Positions 7,847 through 16,772 of a stretch of DNA of 64,000 nucleotides are shown piece by piece (the stretch's first letter is position 1; the number at the start of each line of letters is the position of its first letter). The notes beneath the pieces were generated by a model. The model was not told where the DNA came from, searched no databases, and saw only the letters and a list, made by a program, of their open reading frames with translations. Both the position numbers and the translations under genes were made by a program. The stretch is from Bacillota bacterium (GTDB taxonomy: Bacteria > Bacillota > Clostridia > Acetivibrionales > JANLFN01). The stretch spans positions 62,001 to 126,000 of the forward strand of contig JAEZTC010000014.1 of NCBI GenBank assembly GCA_023421675.1, read 5' to 3'.

Positions 7847-9412
7847 ATGTCTGTCGAACTCATTAAAGAATCGGTAAGAGTATTCCAGGTTATAGGCGAA
7901 GAACTTACACAGACGATTTTTGAAAATGATATAATTGTACCGGACACCAAACCGGACATAACCAGGGTGCTTTTACTGGACGGCGATACCTATATTAAAG
8001 CAGTCCAGGTATTCCAGGATAAAGTTTTCGTAGATGGCGGAATAAACTATAAAATACTTTACGTTCCAGATGGTGAAGATAAAACAGTCAGAAGTATAAA
8101 TACCAGTTCCTCTTTTTCTCAGGAAATTGAGATTCCCGGCGCTTTAAACGGTATGAAATGTACCATAAAGCCGTATGTGGAGCATATTGAAAACACAATT
8201 CTCAATGGTAGAAAAATAAATACAAAGGCAATCCTTAAATTTTATACAAAGGTTTCGGATGATGTTGATCTTGGTATTGTAGGAGAGCTCAGAGGACTTG
8301 ATAACATACAGACTCTCAGGGAAACAGCCAATGTCAGCTGCTACACCGGAGAAACCGAAACAAAATATGTTGCCCATGAAAGTCTTGTAGTACCTTCCGG
8401 CAAGCCCACCATAGCTGAAGTTTTGAGAAACGACGTAAAAATAACCGGAAAGGATATCAAAATCGCTGAAAACAAGGTTGTTGTAAAGGGAGACCTTAAC
8501 GTTTCAACTCTTTATATAGCAGATGACGAGGCAAGAAGCATCCAATTCATGGAGCATGAAATACCTTTTACACAGCTCGTTGATCTTGGTATATCGGGCG
8601 AAGATGCAGGCTGTAATGTAGATTGTGATGTAGCAGAAGCTGTTTTTACATCTACAGAAGACAGTGACGGTGAACTCAGGGTTATTGACAGCGAAATCAC
8701 GCTTAATATAACCACATCCGGCTATATACGTAAACAGGTAGAAATGATCGCTGATGCTTACAGCCCAAGAACAAGGCTTGAATTTGAAAAAGAAGCTGTA
8801 AGACTTGAAGAGGTAGCAGCAGAAAGCAAGAGCCAGATAATATTAAAGGACACAATCGCAATAGAAGGCGATGTTCCAGAAATAGCAGAAGTATTTAACG
8901 TTCTTTGCAAGCCATCCCTTTCAGACTACAGTATAGCTGATAACCGCGTAGTAGTTGAAGGTGCTATTACCAACAGCATATTATATCTGTCGGGAAATCA
9001 GGAGTTCCCTGTCTCCTGCTTTGACCAGGATATCCTGTTCAAACAGGGAATAGATCTTAAGGATATCAAACCTGATATGAAGTGTGATATTGATCTTGAT
9101 ATAGAGCACTGCAATTACAGCATGATATCATCAACAGAGGTTGAAATAAGACTTGTAGTAGGCGTTTCAATAAAAGCCATTGCAGGCTATGAACTGCCCC
9201 TTATATCCAAAGTAACCGAAGCACCTATTGATGAAACAAGAATATCCCAGGCACCAAGTATTACCTTGTATTTTTCACAGCCAGGTGATACTCTCTGGAA
9301 AATAGCAAAGAAGTATTGCATACCGATAGAAAGCTTGCAGCGTGTAAATGATTTGGCAAGTGATAATTTAGCTGTTGGACAGCAGATAATTATCCCCCGC
9401 AGTTTGCTGTAG
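7847..9412 (+). CDS. sipL: SipL-like spore morphogenetic protein (SPOCS/DUF3794 repeats plus LysM)
   Basis: Protein of 521 aa built from three DUF3794/SPOCS-type segments (about residues 30-125, 180-285 and 325-435) and a C-terminal LysM domain (about 473-520, with QPGDTLWKIAKKYCIP and LAVGQQIIIPRSLL). This is the architecture of Clostridioides difficile SipL, which binds SpoIVA through its LysM domain and is needed for coat localisation around the forespore. Repeat motifs such as IVPDTKPDITRVL, VPSGKPTIAEVL and EGDVPEIAEVF mark the three copies. GGGGAGG precedes the ATG. It sits upstream of ispE, which as far as I recall also lies near sipL in C. difficile. A strong terminator follows. Confidence 0.88.
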   Translation: MSVELIKESVRVFQVIGEELTQTIFENDIIVPDTKPDITRVLLLDGDTYIKAVQVFQDKVFVDGGINYKILYVPDGEDKTVRSINTSSSFSQEIEIPGALNGMKCTIKPYVEHIENTILNGRKINTKAILKFYTKVSDDVDLGIVGELRGLDNIQTLRETANVSCYTGETETKYVAHESLVVPSGKPTIAEVLRNDVKITGKDIKIAENKVVVKGDLNVSTLYIADDEARSIQFMEHEIPFTQLVDLGISGEDAGCNVDCDVAEAVFTSTEDSDGELRVIDSEITLNITTSGYIRKQVEMIADAYSPRTRLEFEKEAVRLEEVAAESKSQIILKDTIAIEGDVPEIAEVFNVLCKPSLSDYSIADNRVVVEGAITNSILYLSGNQEFPVSCFDQDILFKQGIDLKDIKPDMKCDIDLDIEHCNYSMISSTEVEIRLVVGVSIKAIAGYELPLISKVTEAPIDETRISQAPSITLYFSQPGDTLWKIAKKYCIPIESLQRVNDLASDNLAVGQQIIIPRSLL

Positions 9413-9443
9413 TGTACTAAAATTTAAAAAATTAAGTTTTTAC

Positions 9444-9476
9444 AAGTGCCTGAAATAAAGATTTCAGGCACTTTTT
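9444..9476 (+). terminator. Terminator after sipL
   Basis: Perfect hairpin AAGTGCCTGAAA / TTTCAGGCACTT with a TAAAGA loop, followed by TTTTT. Confidence 0.92.
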
Positions 9477-9539
9477 ATTGAAATGTTTATGTACATTGTA
9501 TATAATATATCGAGACATATACTTGGACAGGGGATTACC

Positions 9540-10391
9540 ATGAATAGTATCAAATTGCCAGCGCCGGCAAAAATAAATATTGCATTGGACATACTTGGGA
9601 AAAGACCGGATGGTTACCATGAAGTCAGGATGTTAATGCAGCAGATAAAGCTGCATGATACTGTATTGATAGAACGTTCAGAAAGCAGTATTAATGTCAG
9701 CTGCAATAATCCCTTGGTTCCGCAGGATTGCGGAAATATTGCCTATAAGGCTGCAAAACTATTGTTAGACAGCGCTGGAATAACTTCAGGAATTAAGATT
9801 AAAATAGATAAAAGAATTCCAATGGCTGCGGGTCTCGCTGGTGGAAGCACTGATGCAGCTGCAGTTTTAAAAGGTATAAATGAATTATTTGCCCTTGGTC
9901 TTAGTATGGAACAGCTTGCTCAAATAGGTGTCAAAGCTGGCGCAGATGTCCCTTTCTGCATTAAAGGCGGGACTATGCTGTCTGAAGGTATAGGTGAAGT
10001 CCTTACTCCCGTATCCCCGCTTCAAGGTGTTTTTCTTGTTGTTGTCTGTCCTCACATTAACGTATCCACTCAATGGGTTTACCAGCAGTTAAGGCTTGAC
10101 AGAATAAGCCAACGTCCAGATTTCGAACTTTTATTGGGCGCAATTGGCTTAAAGGATATTGCTAAAATTGCATCAAGCCTTGTTAATGTTCTGGAAACTG
10201 TTACAATAGAAAAATATGGTATTATAAGAGATATTAAAGAAAAACTTGTTTCGGCAGGAGCTCTGGGAAGTTTGATGAGCGGCAGCGGTCCTTCGGTGTT
10301 TGGTGTTTTCAACAGCTGCGAAACCGCAAAATCTGCCTGTGAAATAATTTCCCATGAGGGTTGGGATGTTTTTTTAACTGAAACAATTTAA
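9540..10391 (+). CDS. ispE: 4-diphosphocytidyl-2-C-methyl-D-erythritol kinase
   Basis: GHMP-family kinase of 283 aa that phosphorylates 4-diphosphocytidyl-2-C-methylerythritol with ATP in the MEP pathway of isoprenoid precursor synthesis. The N-terminal LPAPAKINIALDILGKRPDG carries the substrate-site Lys. The ATP-binding glycine motif is PMAAGLAGGSTDAAAV at about residues 95-110, and the C-terminal motif is GALGSLMSGSGPSVFG. The true start is ATG 9540 with AGGGGA five bases upstream; an ATG at 9483 in the same frame has no ribosome-binding site. It is followed after 28 bp by a GntR regulator. Confidence 0.96.
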   Translation: MNSIKLPAPAKINIALDILGKRPDGYHEVRMLMQQIKLHDTVLIERSESSINVSCNNPLVPQDCGNIAYKAAKLLLDSAGITSGIKIKIDKRIPMAAGLAGGSTDAAAVLKGINELFALGLSMEQLAQIGVKAGADVPFCIKGGTMLSEGIGEVLTPVSPLQGVFLVVVCPHINVSTQWVYQQLRLDRISQRPDFELLLGAIGLKDIAKIASSLVNVLETVTIEKYGIIRDIKEKLVSAGALGSLMSGSGPSVFGVFNSCETAKSACEIISHEGWDVFLTETI

Positions 10392-10419
10392 TTTTTATAT
10401 AAATACATGGAGGGTAAAT

Positions 10420-11106
10420 ATGTCCAGAAAGCTTGCAAAGATCAATCTTAACGATTATAAGCCTTTAAGAGAAGTAATTTTTACTACTCTCAGGGATGCA
10501 ATTATTGTAGGAGAATTAAGACCGGGAGAAAGACTCATGGAAGTCAAACTGGCAGAAAAAATGGGTGTAAGCAGAACCCCTGTCAGAGAAGCAATAAGGA
10601 AGCTTGAGCTTGAAGGCCTTGTTGATATGATTCCGAGAAAAGGTGCACATGTTGCAGATTTATCGGTGAAGGATATAGTTGATGTTCTTGAAGTCAGAGC
10701 ATCTCTTGATGGACTTGCCGCATTGCTTGCTGCCGAAAGAATAACAGATGAGGAAATTGACGAGCTTAACCATGTCAATTCTCAATTTGTAAGCTTTCTT
10801 CAGAAGGAAAACCTTCAAGGCTCAATTAAAAAAGACGTTGAGTTTCATGAAATAATTTACCGTTCATCAAGAAATGAAAAGCTTATACAAATTGTAAGCA
10901 ATCTTAGAGAACAGGTACAAAGATTCAGAGTTATTTATCTGAAAGACTATGTAAATCCCAAAGAGCTTGAAAAAGAGCACAAGGACATAATAGATGCTAT
11001 CTGCAGCAAGGACTCCGACCTGTCCCGCAGAGTTGCTCAAAGCCATATCAAGAGCCAGCAGGAATCGATTATAAATGCAATAAAGAGGAGTAACCTCAGC
11101 AGATAA
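10420..11106 (+). CDS. GntR family transcriptional regulator (FadR/FCD subfamily)
   Basis: DNA-binding protein of 228 aa. The winged helix is at about residues 15-80, with LRPGERLMEVKLAEKMGVSR and TPVREAIRKLELEGLV, the standard GntR signature. The rest is an all-helical FCD ligand-binding domain with metal-binding candidates D and H in KKDVEFHEIIYR and later H residues in EKEHKDI and QSHIKSQ. GGAGGG precedes the ATG. It is probably co-transcribed with ispE. The ligand is unknown; relatives sense carboxylates or fatty acyl groups. Confidence 0.9.
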   Translation: MSRKLAKINLNDYKPLREVIFTTLRDAIIVGELRPGERLMEVKLAEKMGVSRTPVREAIRKLELEGLVDMIPRKGAHVADLSVKDIVDVLEVRASLDGLAALLAAERITDEEIDELNHVNSQFVSFLQKENLQGSIKKDVEFHEIIYRSSRNEKLIQIVSNLREQVQRFRVIYLKDYVNPKELEKEHKDIIDAICSKDSDLSRRVAQSHIKSQQESIINAIKRSNLSR

Positions 11107-11208
11107 TAAGTCCTTGAAAAAGGTCTGCCTGATGCAAAATAACCTGACATACAGCTGTCTTATTTAGTTAATTACAATTAGTGTATAACTAAAAAGGAGG
11201 CTAAGTGG

Positions 11209-11463
11209 ATGGATAAGTTTTGTCAGAGTTGCGGAATGCCGCTTAATGATGAAAAGCTGTCAGGTACTGAAAAAGATGGCACGCAAAATGGGGATTACTG
11301 TATTTACTGCTATGAGAACGGAGAATTCAAGCAGCCGGACATTTCCTTACAGGAAATGATAGAAATCTGTGTCCCTCATATGGTCGCAAGCGGTATGAAA
11401 GAAAATGAATCCAGAAGCATGCTAGATACTTTTTTACCAAATTTGAAGAGATGGAAAACATAA
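11209..11463 (+). CDS. Small putative zinc-ribbon protein
   Basis: 84-aa protein with two CxxC pairs (FCQSCGMPL near the N-terminus and YCIYCYENGEF about 25 residues later). These form a probable zinc ribbon of the kind annotated as putative zinc ribbon domain (PF12674 type). The C-terminal half is helical (LQEMIEICVPHMVASGM). AAGGAGG lies upstream of the ATG. Function is unknown; such proteins are common single genes in Firmicutes. It is flanked by its own terminator. Confidence 0.75.
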   Translation: MDKFCQSCGMPLNDEKLSGTEKDGTQNGDYCIYCYENGEFKQPDISLQEMIEICVPHMVASGMKENESRSMLDTFLPNLKRWKT

Positions 11464-11489
11464 GGAGCCAAAAGGCTCCTTTATTTTTT
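11463..11489 (+). terminator. Terminator after zinc-ribbon gene
   Basis: Hairpin AAGGAGCC / GGCTCCTT with an AAAA loop followed by a TTATTTTTT tract, overlapping the stop codon. Confidence 0.9.
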
Positions 11490-11569
11490 AATTAATAAGT
11501 TTAGATAAAATATACTTAGCACATAAGCATGAATAACAGAGAAGTAAAATACACAAAATGGAGGATTGT

Positions 11570-12199
11570 ATGTCTGTATTAAATAGAATTTCATATTTAC
11601 AAAATCGAAGGGATGAGATTCCAAATCAGGAGCTGGCAAGAGAACTTGCAGAGAGTAATAATCTTGTAGGTATTAAGGAAATTACAGAAAATCTATTCAA
11701 TAAAGATAAAAATATAGCTAATGATTGTATAAAAGTATTATATGAAATCGGATATATTAATCCAGACCTAATTTCAGAATTTGTCCTTGATGTTGTTAAA
11801 CTGCTCAAAAGCAAGAACAATAGATTGGTTTGGGGTGCAATGATTACTTTATCATTAATAGCTCCAATAAAGGCCGATGCACTTTTTAATAATCTTGAAG
11901 TTATTTATTCCGCTATTAAGGATGGATCTGTTATCACAGTTGATAATGGAATCAAAGTTCTAGCCATAATTGCCTCGAAAAATGAGCAATACAATAAAAC
12001 AATTTTCCCATATCTTATAAATCACCTCAGAACTTGCCGCCCAAAGGAAGTAGCACAGCATTCTGAAAGTATCTTTGTATCGGTTAATGCGAACAATAAA
12101 GAAGCTTTTACAGAGGTTCTAAAACAAAGAGAAATTTCTCTTTCAAGCTCTCAGCTCGTTAGGGTTAAAAAACTTTATAAGAAGGTACTAACGATATAG
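11570..12199 (+). CDS. HEAT-repeat-like helical protein
   Basis: 209-aa protein made of repeated helical pairs resembling HEAT/ARM repeats (for example LVGIKEITENLFNKDKNIAN, then DVVKLLKSKNNRLVWGAMI, where the Trp-Gly-Ala helix start is typical). No catalytic motif is visible, so a protein-binding role is most likely. The start is taken at ATG 11570 because GGAGG at 11559-11563 sits just before it; the ATG at 11558 would overlap that site. No operon partner is evident; a bidirectional hairpin follows. Confidence 0.65.
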   Translation: MSVLNRISYLQNRRDEIPNQELARELAESNNLVGIKEITENLFNKDKNIANDCIKVLYEIGYINPDLISEFVLDVVKLLKSKNNRLVWGAMITLSLIAPIKADALFNNLEVIYSAIKDGSVITVDNGIKVLAIIASKNEQYNKTIFPYLINHLRTCRPKEVAQHSESIFVSVNANNKEAFTEVLKQREISLSSSQLVRVKKLYKKVLTI

Positions 12200-12212
12200 A
12201 TTCAGTCAATAT

Positions 12213-12265
12213 AAAAGGGACTGTTAATAAACTTATTTAAAATAAGTTTTATGGCAGTCCCTTTC
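12213..12265. terminator. Bidirectional terminator between HEAT-like and copZ-like genes
   Basis: Long hairpin: AAAGGGACTG pairs with CAGTCCCTTT, with an inner AAACTTATTT / AAATAAGTTT stem. It lies between the convergent genes ending at 12199 and 12274. Confidence 0.85.
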
Positions 12266-12273
12266 AGCATCTT

Positions 12274-12483
12274 TTACTGTAAAACCTCATAACCCATTCC
12301 TGCAACCTTTTTTCGTATATCCGTGTCGCTTACATTTCCCGGATTATAATCAACCTTAACAGTTTGTGTTTTCAAATCGAACTCCACATTGCTTACTCCA
12401 TTCATGGAGCCTATCCCCTGCTGCAGTTTATTCTGACATATGCTGCATGAAAGAGAAGGCACATTGAATCTTGTCGTTTCCAT
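12274..12483 (-). CDS. Heavy-metal-associated (CopZ-like) domain protein
   Basis: 69-aa single HMA domain with the ferredoxin-like beta-alpha-beta pattern. The metal site is CSIC (in SLSCSICQNKL), so the usual MxCxxC loop has Leu-Ser before the first Cys. Such proteins bind Cu(I) or related soft metals and deliver them to ATPases or regulators. The start at 12483 (METTRF) follows GGAGG by five bases; a longer form beginning four codons earlier is unlikely. No copper ATPase is visible in the window, so the partner is elsewhere. Confidence 0.85.
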   Translation of the reverse strand: METTRFNVPSLSCSICQNKLQQGIGSMNGVSNVEFDLKTQTVKVDYNPGNVSDTDIRKKVAGMGYEVLQ

Positions 12484-12621
12484 AAAAACCTCCAATATAA
12501 GCTATATTTTTGATTAAGAGAGGAAAACTATATGTATTGCTGCTTTTCCTGACTCTTTATTAGTTTCCAACTGTAAGCTTAGTATTTGTAATTGAAAAAT
12601 TTTTAATCAATAAATTAGAGT

Positions 12622-12650
12622 TTTACAAAAAATGCCCGTTATGATATTAT
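12622..12650 (+). promoter_or_regulatory. Promoter of the GT2-DUF2304-GT-C gene group
   Basis: TTTACA (12622-12627) and TATTAT (12645-12650) with 17-bp spacing, 56 bp before the TTG start of the GT2 gene. Confidence 0.6.
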
Positions 12651-12705
12651 TTTTTTGGGCCAAGTTATATAAAGTCTTAAAATACAAGGCTTGGAGGTGT
12701 CTATT

Positions 12706-13413
12706 TTGGAATATCCCAAGGTATTGGTAATAATTCCGGCATATAATGAAGAAAAAAGTATTCATGTAGTAATTAAAAAGCTTAAACGTATTAGTTTTAT
12801 AGATATTCTGGTTGTTGATGACGGTTCTAAGGATTTAACCTCAAGAGAAGCCTCCCGTGAAGGTGTAATTGTTATACGTCTGCCCTTCAATCTTGGAATT
12901 GGCGGTGCTATGCAGACAGGCTACATTTATGCAAGAGATAATGGGTATGATATTGCAATACAGTGTGATGCTGATGGACAGCACGATCCACAGTATATTG
13001 AAAGCCTTATTAAACCAATCATTGAAAAGCAAAGCGATATGGTCATAGGTTCCCGTTATGTTGAGCAGACCTCATATAAATCCTCTGCTTCAAGACGTGC
13101 AGGTATGATATTTTTCACAAGCCTTGTCCGTGTTCTTACCGGAAACACCATAAAGGATACTACATCAGGTTTCAGAGCCGTAAACAGAAACATAATAAAT
13201 TACTTTGCAGACAGCTATCCGACGGATTATCCGGAAGTAGACGTTCTTGTAAGACTCCATAAAAAGAATTTCAAGGTAATTGAAGTGCCTGTTGAAATGA
13301 AGGAAAGACAAGGCGGGAAATCTTCAATAACACCTATGAAATCGTTATATTATATGATTAAGGTAAGCCTTGCCCTGTTGATTAATTCTCTTCGCTCTGG
13401 GGGTATGGTATGA
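12706..13413 (+). CDS. Glycosyltransferase family 2, dolichol-phosphate-mannose-synthase-like
   Basis: 235-aa soluble or membrane-associated GT-A enzyme that probably transfers a sugar from a nucleotide donor to polyprenyl phosphate on the cytoplasmic side. Motifs: VIIPAYNEEKSI at the N-terminus, VVDDGSKD, the DxD-type metal motif in QCDADGQHDP and the C-terminal RQGGKSSITP. It has no C-terminal membrane helices. The start is TTG 12706, with GGAGGT at 12693-12698. It overlaps the DUF2304 gene by four bases, and the GT-C enzyme follows. The trio looks like a synthesis-and-transfer module for lipid-linked sugars. Confidence 0.88.
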   Translation: MEYPKVLVIIPAYNEEKSIHVVIKKLKRISFIDILVVDDGSKDLTSREASREGVIVIRLPFNLGIGGAMQTGYIYARDNGYDIAIQCDADGQHDPQYIESLIKPIIEKQSDMVIGSRYVEQTSYKSSASRRAGMIFFTSLVRVLTGNTIKDTTSGFRAVNRNIINYFADSYPTDYPEVDVLVRLHKKNFKVIEVPVEMKERQGGKSSITPMKSLYYMIKVSLALLINSLRSGGMV

Positions 13414-13784
13414 CATTCAGCGTTTATATTTTTTCTATAATTTTCAGCATTGCATTTTTAATTATAATTATTGAATTGGTAAGGAAAAACAAACTGCTGG
13501 AGAAGTATTCCCTTTTGTGGATTTTCTTTGGAGTAATCCTGCTGCTGCTTTCAAGCACTCCTATTTTCATTGAGAAAATAGCCTCGGCGTTTGATATTAA
13601 ATATGCTCCATCAGTTTTATTCCTTTTCGGAATGGTTTATCTAATTGTTTATAACTTAAATATGACAGTTGTATTTTCCAGCCAGTCCCAAAAGATAACA
13701 AGGCTTAATCAGGAAATAGCCCTGTTGAAACAAAGGCTTGAGAACCTGGAAAAAGGCGGCGGAGGCAGCAATGAAGACCTTTAA
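13410..13784 (+). CDS. DUF2304 membrane protein
   Basis: 124-aa protein with three hydrophobic segments (about residues 3-21, 33-52 and 65-85) and a C-terminal coiled coil (QSQKITRLNQEIALLKQRLE) ending in a glycine-rich tail. This is the DUF2304 pattern. These proteins regularly accompany GT2 dolichol-phosphate-type transferases, where they are thought to act as membrane partners. Its ATG overlaps the GT2 stop codon by four bases, and its end overlaps the start of the next gene by 14 bases, so translation is coupled. Confidence 0.85.
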   Translation: MTFSVYIFSIIFSIAFLIIIIELVRKNKLLEKYSLLWIFFGVILLLLSSTPIFIEKIASAFDIKYAPSVLFLFGMVYLIVYNLNMTVVFSSQSQKITRLNQEIALLKQRLENLEKGGGGSNEDL

Positions 13785-14991
13785 TATAAAGACCTTTAAA
13801 ATGAAGTTATTGTTATTTGCGCACGAACACGGTCCTATTATGGCAATACTGGCATTTGCCCTCGGAATGGAAATGTATTATATGTTCAGTACTCCAAAAC
13901 CCGAGCTTATTTATGACGCTCATAATTATGACACAATGGCAAAACAGTTTCTGGACAAAGGTGTTTTAGGTTACCAAAGCACTTCACCAAATGCTTTTAC
14001 AACTCCCGGCTATCCCCTTTTTCTTGCACTTATATATAAAATATTCGGGTATTCAGATGGAAGTCCGCTCACTGCTGTAAGGATAATTCAGATTTTTATG
14101 GCAGTTGCTACAATATGGTTCTTATACCTTCTGGCAAAGTATATAACCAATAAACGCGTCGGCCTGATTGCAGCCTTTATGTGCTCTATTTATCTTGTAT
14201 TTCTGTGGGTTCCGACACTTATACTTACAGAAACCCTTTATACCTTCCTTTTTATACTTTACCTCTACCTGCAGATAAGAGCCATAAAGGAAAAGTCAAT
14301 AAAAATGAATTTTGCAACAGGACTTGTTTTTGCAGCTGCAGTCTTAGTACGTCCTGCTGTTGCACCGCTTATTGTTCTGCCTTACATATATTATTATTTT
14401 GCCGAGAAAAAAGATAAATGGCTTTTCAAGGGCTTACTTGCAAACATTGTGGGCTTTGTCATACTTATGATGCCATGGTGGATACGAAATATTGCATCAC
14501 TTAAGAAATTTGTACTTTTTGCAACACAGGAAGATCCCCTGCTGCGTGGTACATATCCTTATGAAATAGGCGTTGAGAACATGCCACTTACAAACCAGAC
14601 TCATGAAGCCATAAAACGCTTAATAGATGGTTTTACTACACAGCCGCTTCTGTACCTTAAATGGTATACCCTGGGTAAATTCGATTACCTGTATTTTAAA
14701 ATCTTCTATTACGTTGATGACAGTGTCGGAACCTTAAGATGGCTGCTGCCCCTTCATAATCTTTATGTCTGGTTCGGTTGGGTCGGTGTTGCTCTTGGGG
14801 CTGTAAAAAAGGAAATACGCCTTATTTCACTGTATATTATATTCATAACACTTATAAGCCTTGTATTCGTTGCTACCTCAAGATATGCATATCCTGTTAT
14901 GTATCTGTTAATATTCCTTACAGCATATATTTTTGAAGCTCTTTTCAGAAAGCAAAAAGGAACTGGCAGAAAAGCACTCGAAAATAAATAA
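13771..14991 (+). CDS. GT-C fold glycosyltransferase, ArnT/PMT-like, membrane
   Basis: 406-aa polytopic membrane enzyme, paralogous to the protein at 3929-5161. The first extracytoplasmic loop has YDAHNYDTMAKQFL with candidate catalytic Asp residues. Later come TPGYPLFLALIYKIFG, PWWIRN and LLRGTYPYE, all with counterparts in the paralogue. The start at ATG 13771 is set by GGAGG at 13761-13765; the in-frame ATG at 13738 lies inside the upstream gene and lacks a site. Together with the GT2 enzyme it probably moves a sugar from polyprenyl phosphate to an outer-surface acceptor. Confidence 0.78.
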   Translation: MKTFNIKTFKMKLLLFAHEHGPIMAILAFALGMEMYYMFSTPKPELIYDAHNYDTMAKQFLDKGVLGYQSTSPNAFTTPGYPLFLALIYKIFGYSDGSPLTAVRIIQIFMAVATIWFLYLLAKYITNKRVGLIAAFMCSIYLVFLWVPTLILTETLYTFLFILYLYLQIRAIKEKSIKMNFATGLVFAAAVLVRPAVAPLIVLPYIYYYFAEKKDKWLFKGLLANIVGFVILMMPWWIRNIASLKKFVLFATQEDPLLRGTYPYEIGVENMPLTNQTHEAIKRLIDGFTTQPLLYLKWYTLGKFDYLYFKIFYYVDDSVGTLRWLLPLHNLYVWFGWVGVALGAVKKEIRLISLYIIFITLISLVFVATSRYAYPVMYLLIFLTAYIFEALFRKQKGTGRKALENK

Positions 14992-15011
14992 TCTCGAATG
15001 GGGTTAGTATT

Positions 15012-16628
15012 ATGAATTGGTATGAAGACTTTCTAAATAAATATAAATCGGGAATTTCACATGAATTCCTGCTTTATTTCAATGTCAGAGACCTTATGGA
15101 CAACACAAGGTATATTGACAGGTACCTTTATGAAGAGTTTATAAAGCGGCGCGGTTTTTCAATCGTAGCCTTTTATGATATTTCACGCGGTCTTACCTTC
15201 CTTGAGCCGGGAATGGAAACAGAATTTAACCTTATTACCGCTAACGAGGCTGAAAATCTCTTTCATGCAATGCCCTCAAAGCTGTTTCCCTATATAGATA
15301 TTGTATTAAAGAGTACTAAAGCAGTGCTTTTTATAGATCATGTAGAGAAAATAATTCCTTCCGGTGATGTAGGAAGCATGTCTCTTGAAGAACGAATGGC
15401 TCTTATATGGATCAGCGAATGGTCTACAAATTTGAAGATATCAACCGTAGGCTCCACTGTATTCATGTTATCAGACAATATTGCAGATGTTAACAGGGAG
15501 ATATTGAAATCATCCTTCAAGGTTGAACCTATATTTGTCGAGCTCCCAAATGAATCCGATCGAAAAAGCTATATAGAATATCTTCTTAAAAACAAGGCAG
15601 TTAAGATTGATATAAAAACTGATGAATTTGCAAAGCTGTCGTCAGGACTAAGCCGCAAATCCATCAATGATATAAGGTTAAAGGCTGAAGCCGAAGGTGT
15701 TCCTATTTCTTTTGATTTCATCAAGGATAAGAAGCATTCGGTGCTTCAGAAGGAATATGGCGATGTTCTTGAATTCATATACCCCGAAATAGGCTTTGAC
15801 GATATAGGCGGTATGGATAAGGCAAAGAATTATCTTCTCAAGAATATTGTTAACCCTATAAAAAAGGGTGATTTAAGGCGTGTTCCAATGGGCATCCTTC
15901 TTTGCGGCCCTTCCGGAACCGGTAAAACACTTCTGGTAAATGCACTGGCAAAAGCAAGCGGCTTTAATTGTGTAAAGATAGATATGTCCCGTATACTGGG
16001 GCAATATGTAGGCGAAAGTGAAAAAAATTTCAAGAAATGCCTGCTTGGAGCACAGTCCCAGCAGCCTGTAATTGTCTTTGTAGACGAGATTGACACAACT
16101 TTCAGGCGTGGTGAAAGCGGAGACAGCGGAGTAGGAAGAAATATTTTCAGTGAATTTTTACAGTTTACAAGTAATACAAATAATAGAGGAAAAGTAATTT
16201 TTATTGCTGCAACAAATAGACCTGATCTTCTTGATCCTGCCTTGAAAAGGCCCGGAAGGTTTGATAAGAAAATTCCTGTCCTCATACCTGAAACAGACGA
16301 AAGAGCGGATATTTTCAGGATAATGATTCAGCGTAACGGTTTTGAGACAGATATCAGTGACTTTACTCCCTTTGCTGCGCAGACTGAGAATTATACAGGT
16401 GCAGAAATAGAAACTGTGGTAAGAAAGGCATATGAAATAGCAAATGATGATAACAGGGAAGGAACTGTTCTCACTGTAGACATTCTTAATGAAGCCGTAT
16501 TGCGATGCCGTCCCAGCACCCAGCAAGTTGAATTCATGACAATGCTTGCCATTAAGGAATGTGATGACAAGGATCTTTTGCCTGAGAAATACCGGAATAT
16601 TTTACCCGGGAATCCTACTGAAGATTAA
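15012..16628 (+). CDS. Classic AAA ATPase with degenerate N-terminal AAA module (Ycf46-like)
   Basis: 538-aa protein. The C-terminal AAA domain is complete: FDDIGGMDKAKNYLL at about residue 260, Walker A GPSGTGKT at about 299, Walker B VIVFVDEID at about 352, sensor 1 AATNRP and the arginine-finger region RPGRFDKK. The first 240 residues look like an inactive AAA module without Walker A but with a Walker-B-like AVLFIDHVEKI. That layout recalls the Ycf46/CbbX-type proteins of cyanobacteria and Firmicutes. It starts 18 bp after the GT-C gene and precedes pspA by 144 bp, suggesting a remodelling ATPase acting with PspA (inference). Confidence 0.8.
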   Translation: MNWYEDFLNKYKSGISHEFLLYFNVRDLMDNTRYIDRYLYEEFIKRRGFSIVAFYDISRGLTFLEPGMETEFNLITANEAENLFHAMPSKLFPYIDIVLKSTKAVLFIDHVEKIIPSGDVGSMSLEERMALIWISEWSTNLKISTVGSTVFMLSDNIADVNREILKSSFKVEPIFVELPNESDRKSYIEYLLKNKAVKIDIKTDEFAKLSSGLSRKSINDIRLKAEAEGVPISFDFIKDKKHSVLQKEYGDVLEFIYPEIGFDDIGGMDKAKNYLLKNIVNPIKKGDLRRVPMGILLCGPSGTGKTLLVNALAKASGFNCVKIDMSRILGQYVGESEKNFKKCLLGAQSQQPVIVFVDEIDTTFRRGESGDSGVGRNIFSEFLQFTSNTNNRGKVIFIAATNRPDLLDPALKRPGRFDKKIPVLIPETDERADIFRIMIQRNGFETDISDFTPFAAQTENYTGAEIETVVRKAYEIANDDNREGTVLTVDILNEAVLRCRPSTQQVEFMTMLAIKECDDKDLLPEKYRNILPGNPTED

Positions 16629-16772
16629 GGAAATAATTATATTTAAAAATACCAGTTTACAAGCACTTGTGTTTGTTATAAATTATTCTTGTATGGATTT
16701 ATAAGTAAGGTTGTTAACACATTTTAATTTATATATATCCCCACCGTATAATAATTAAAGGAGGCATTTAAT

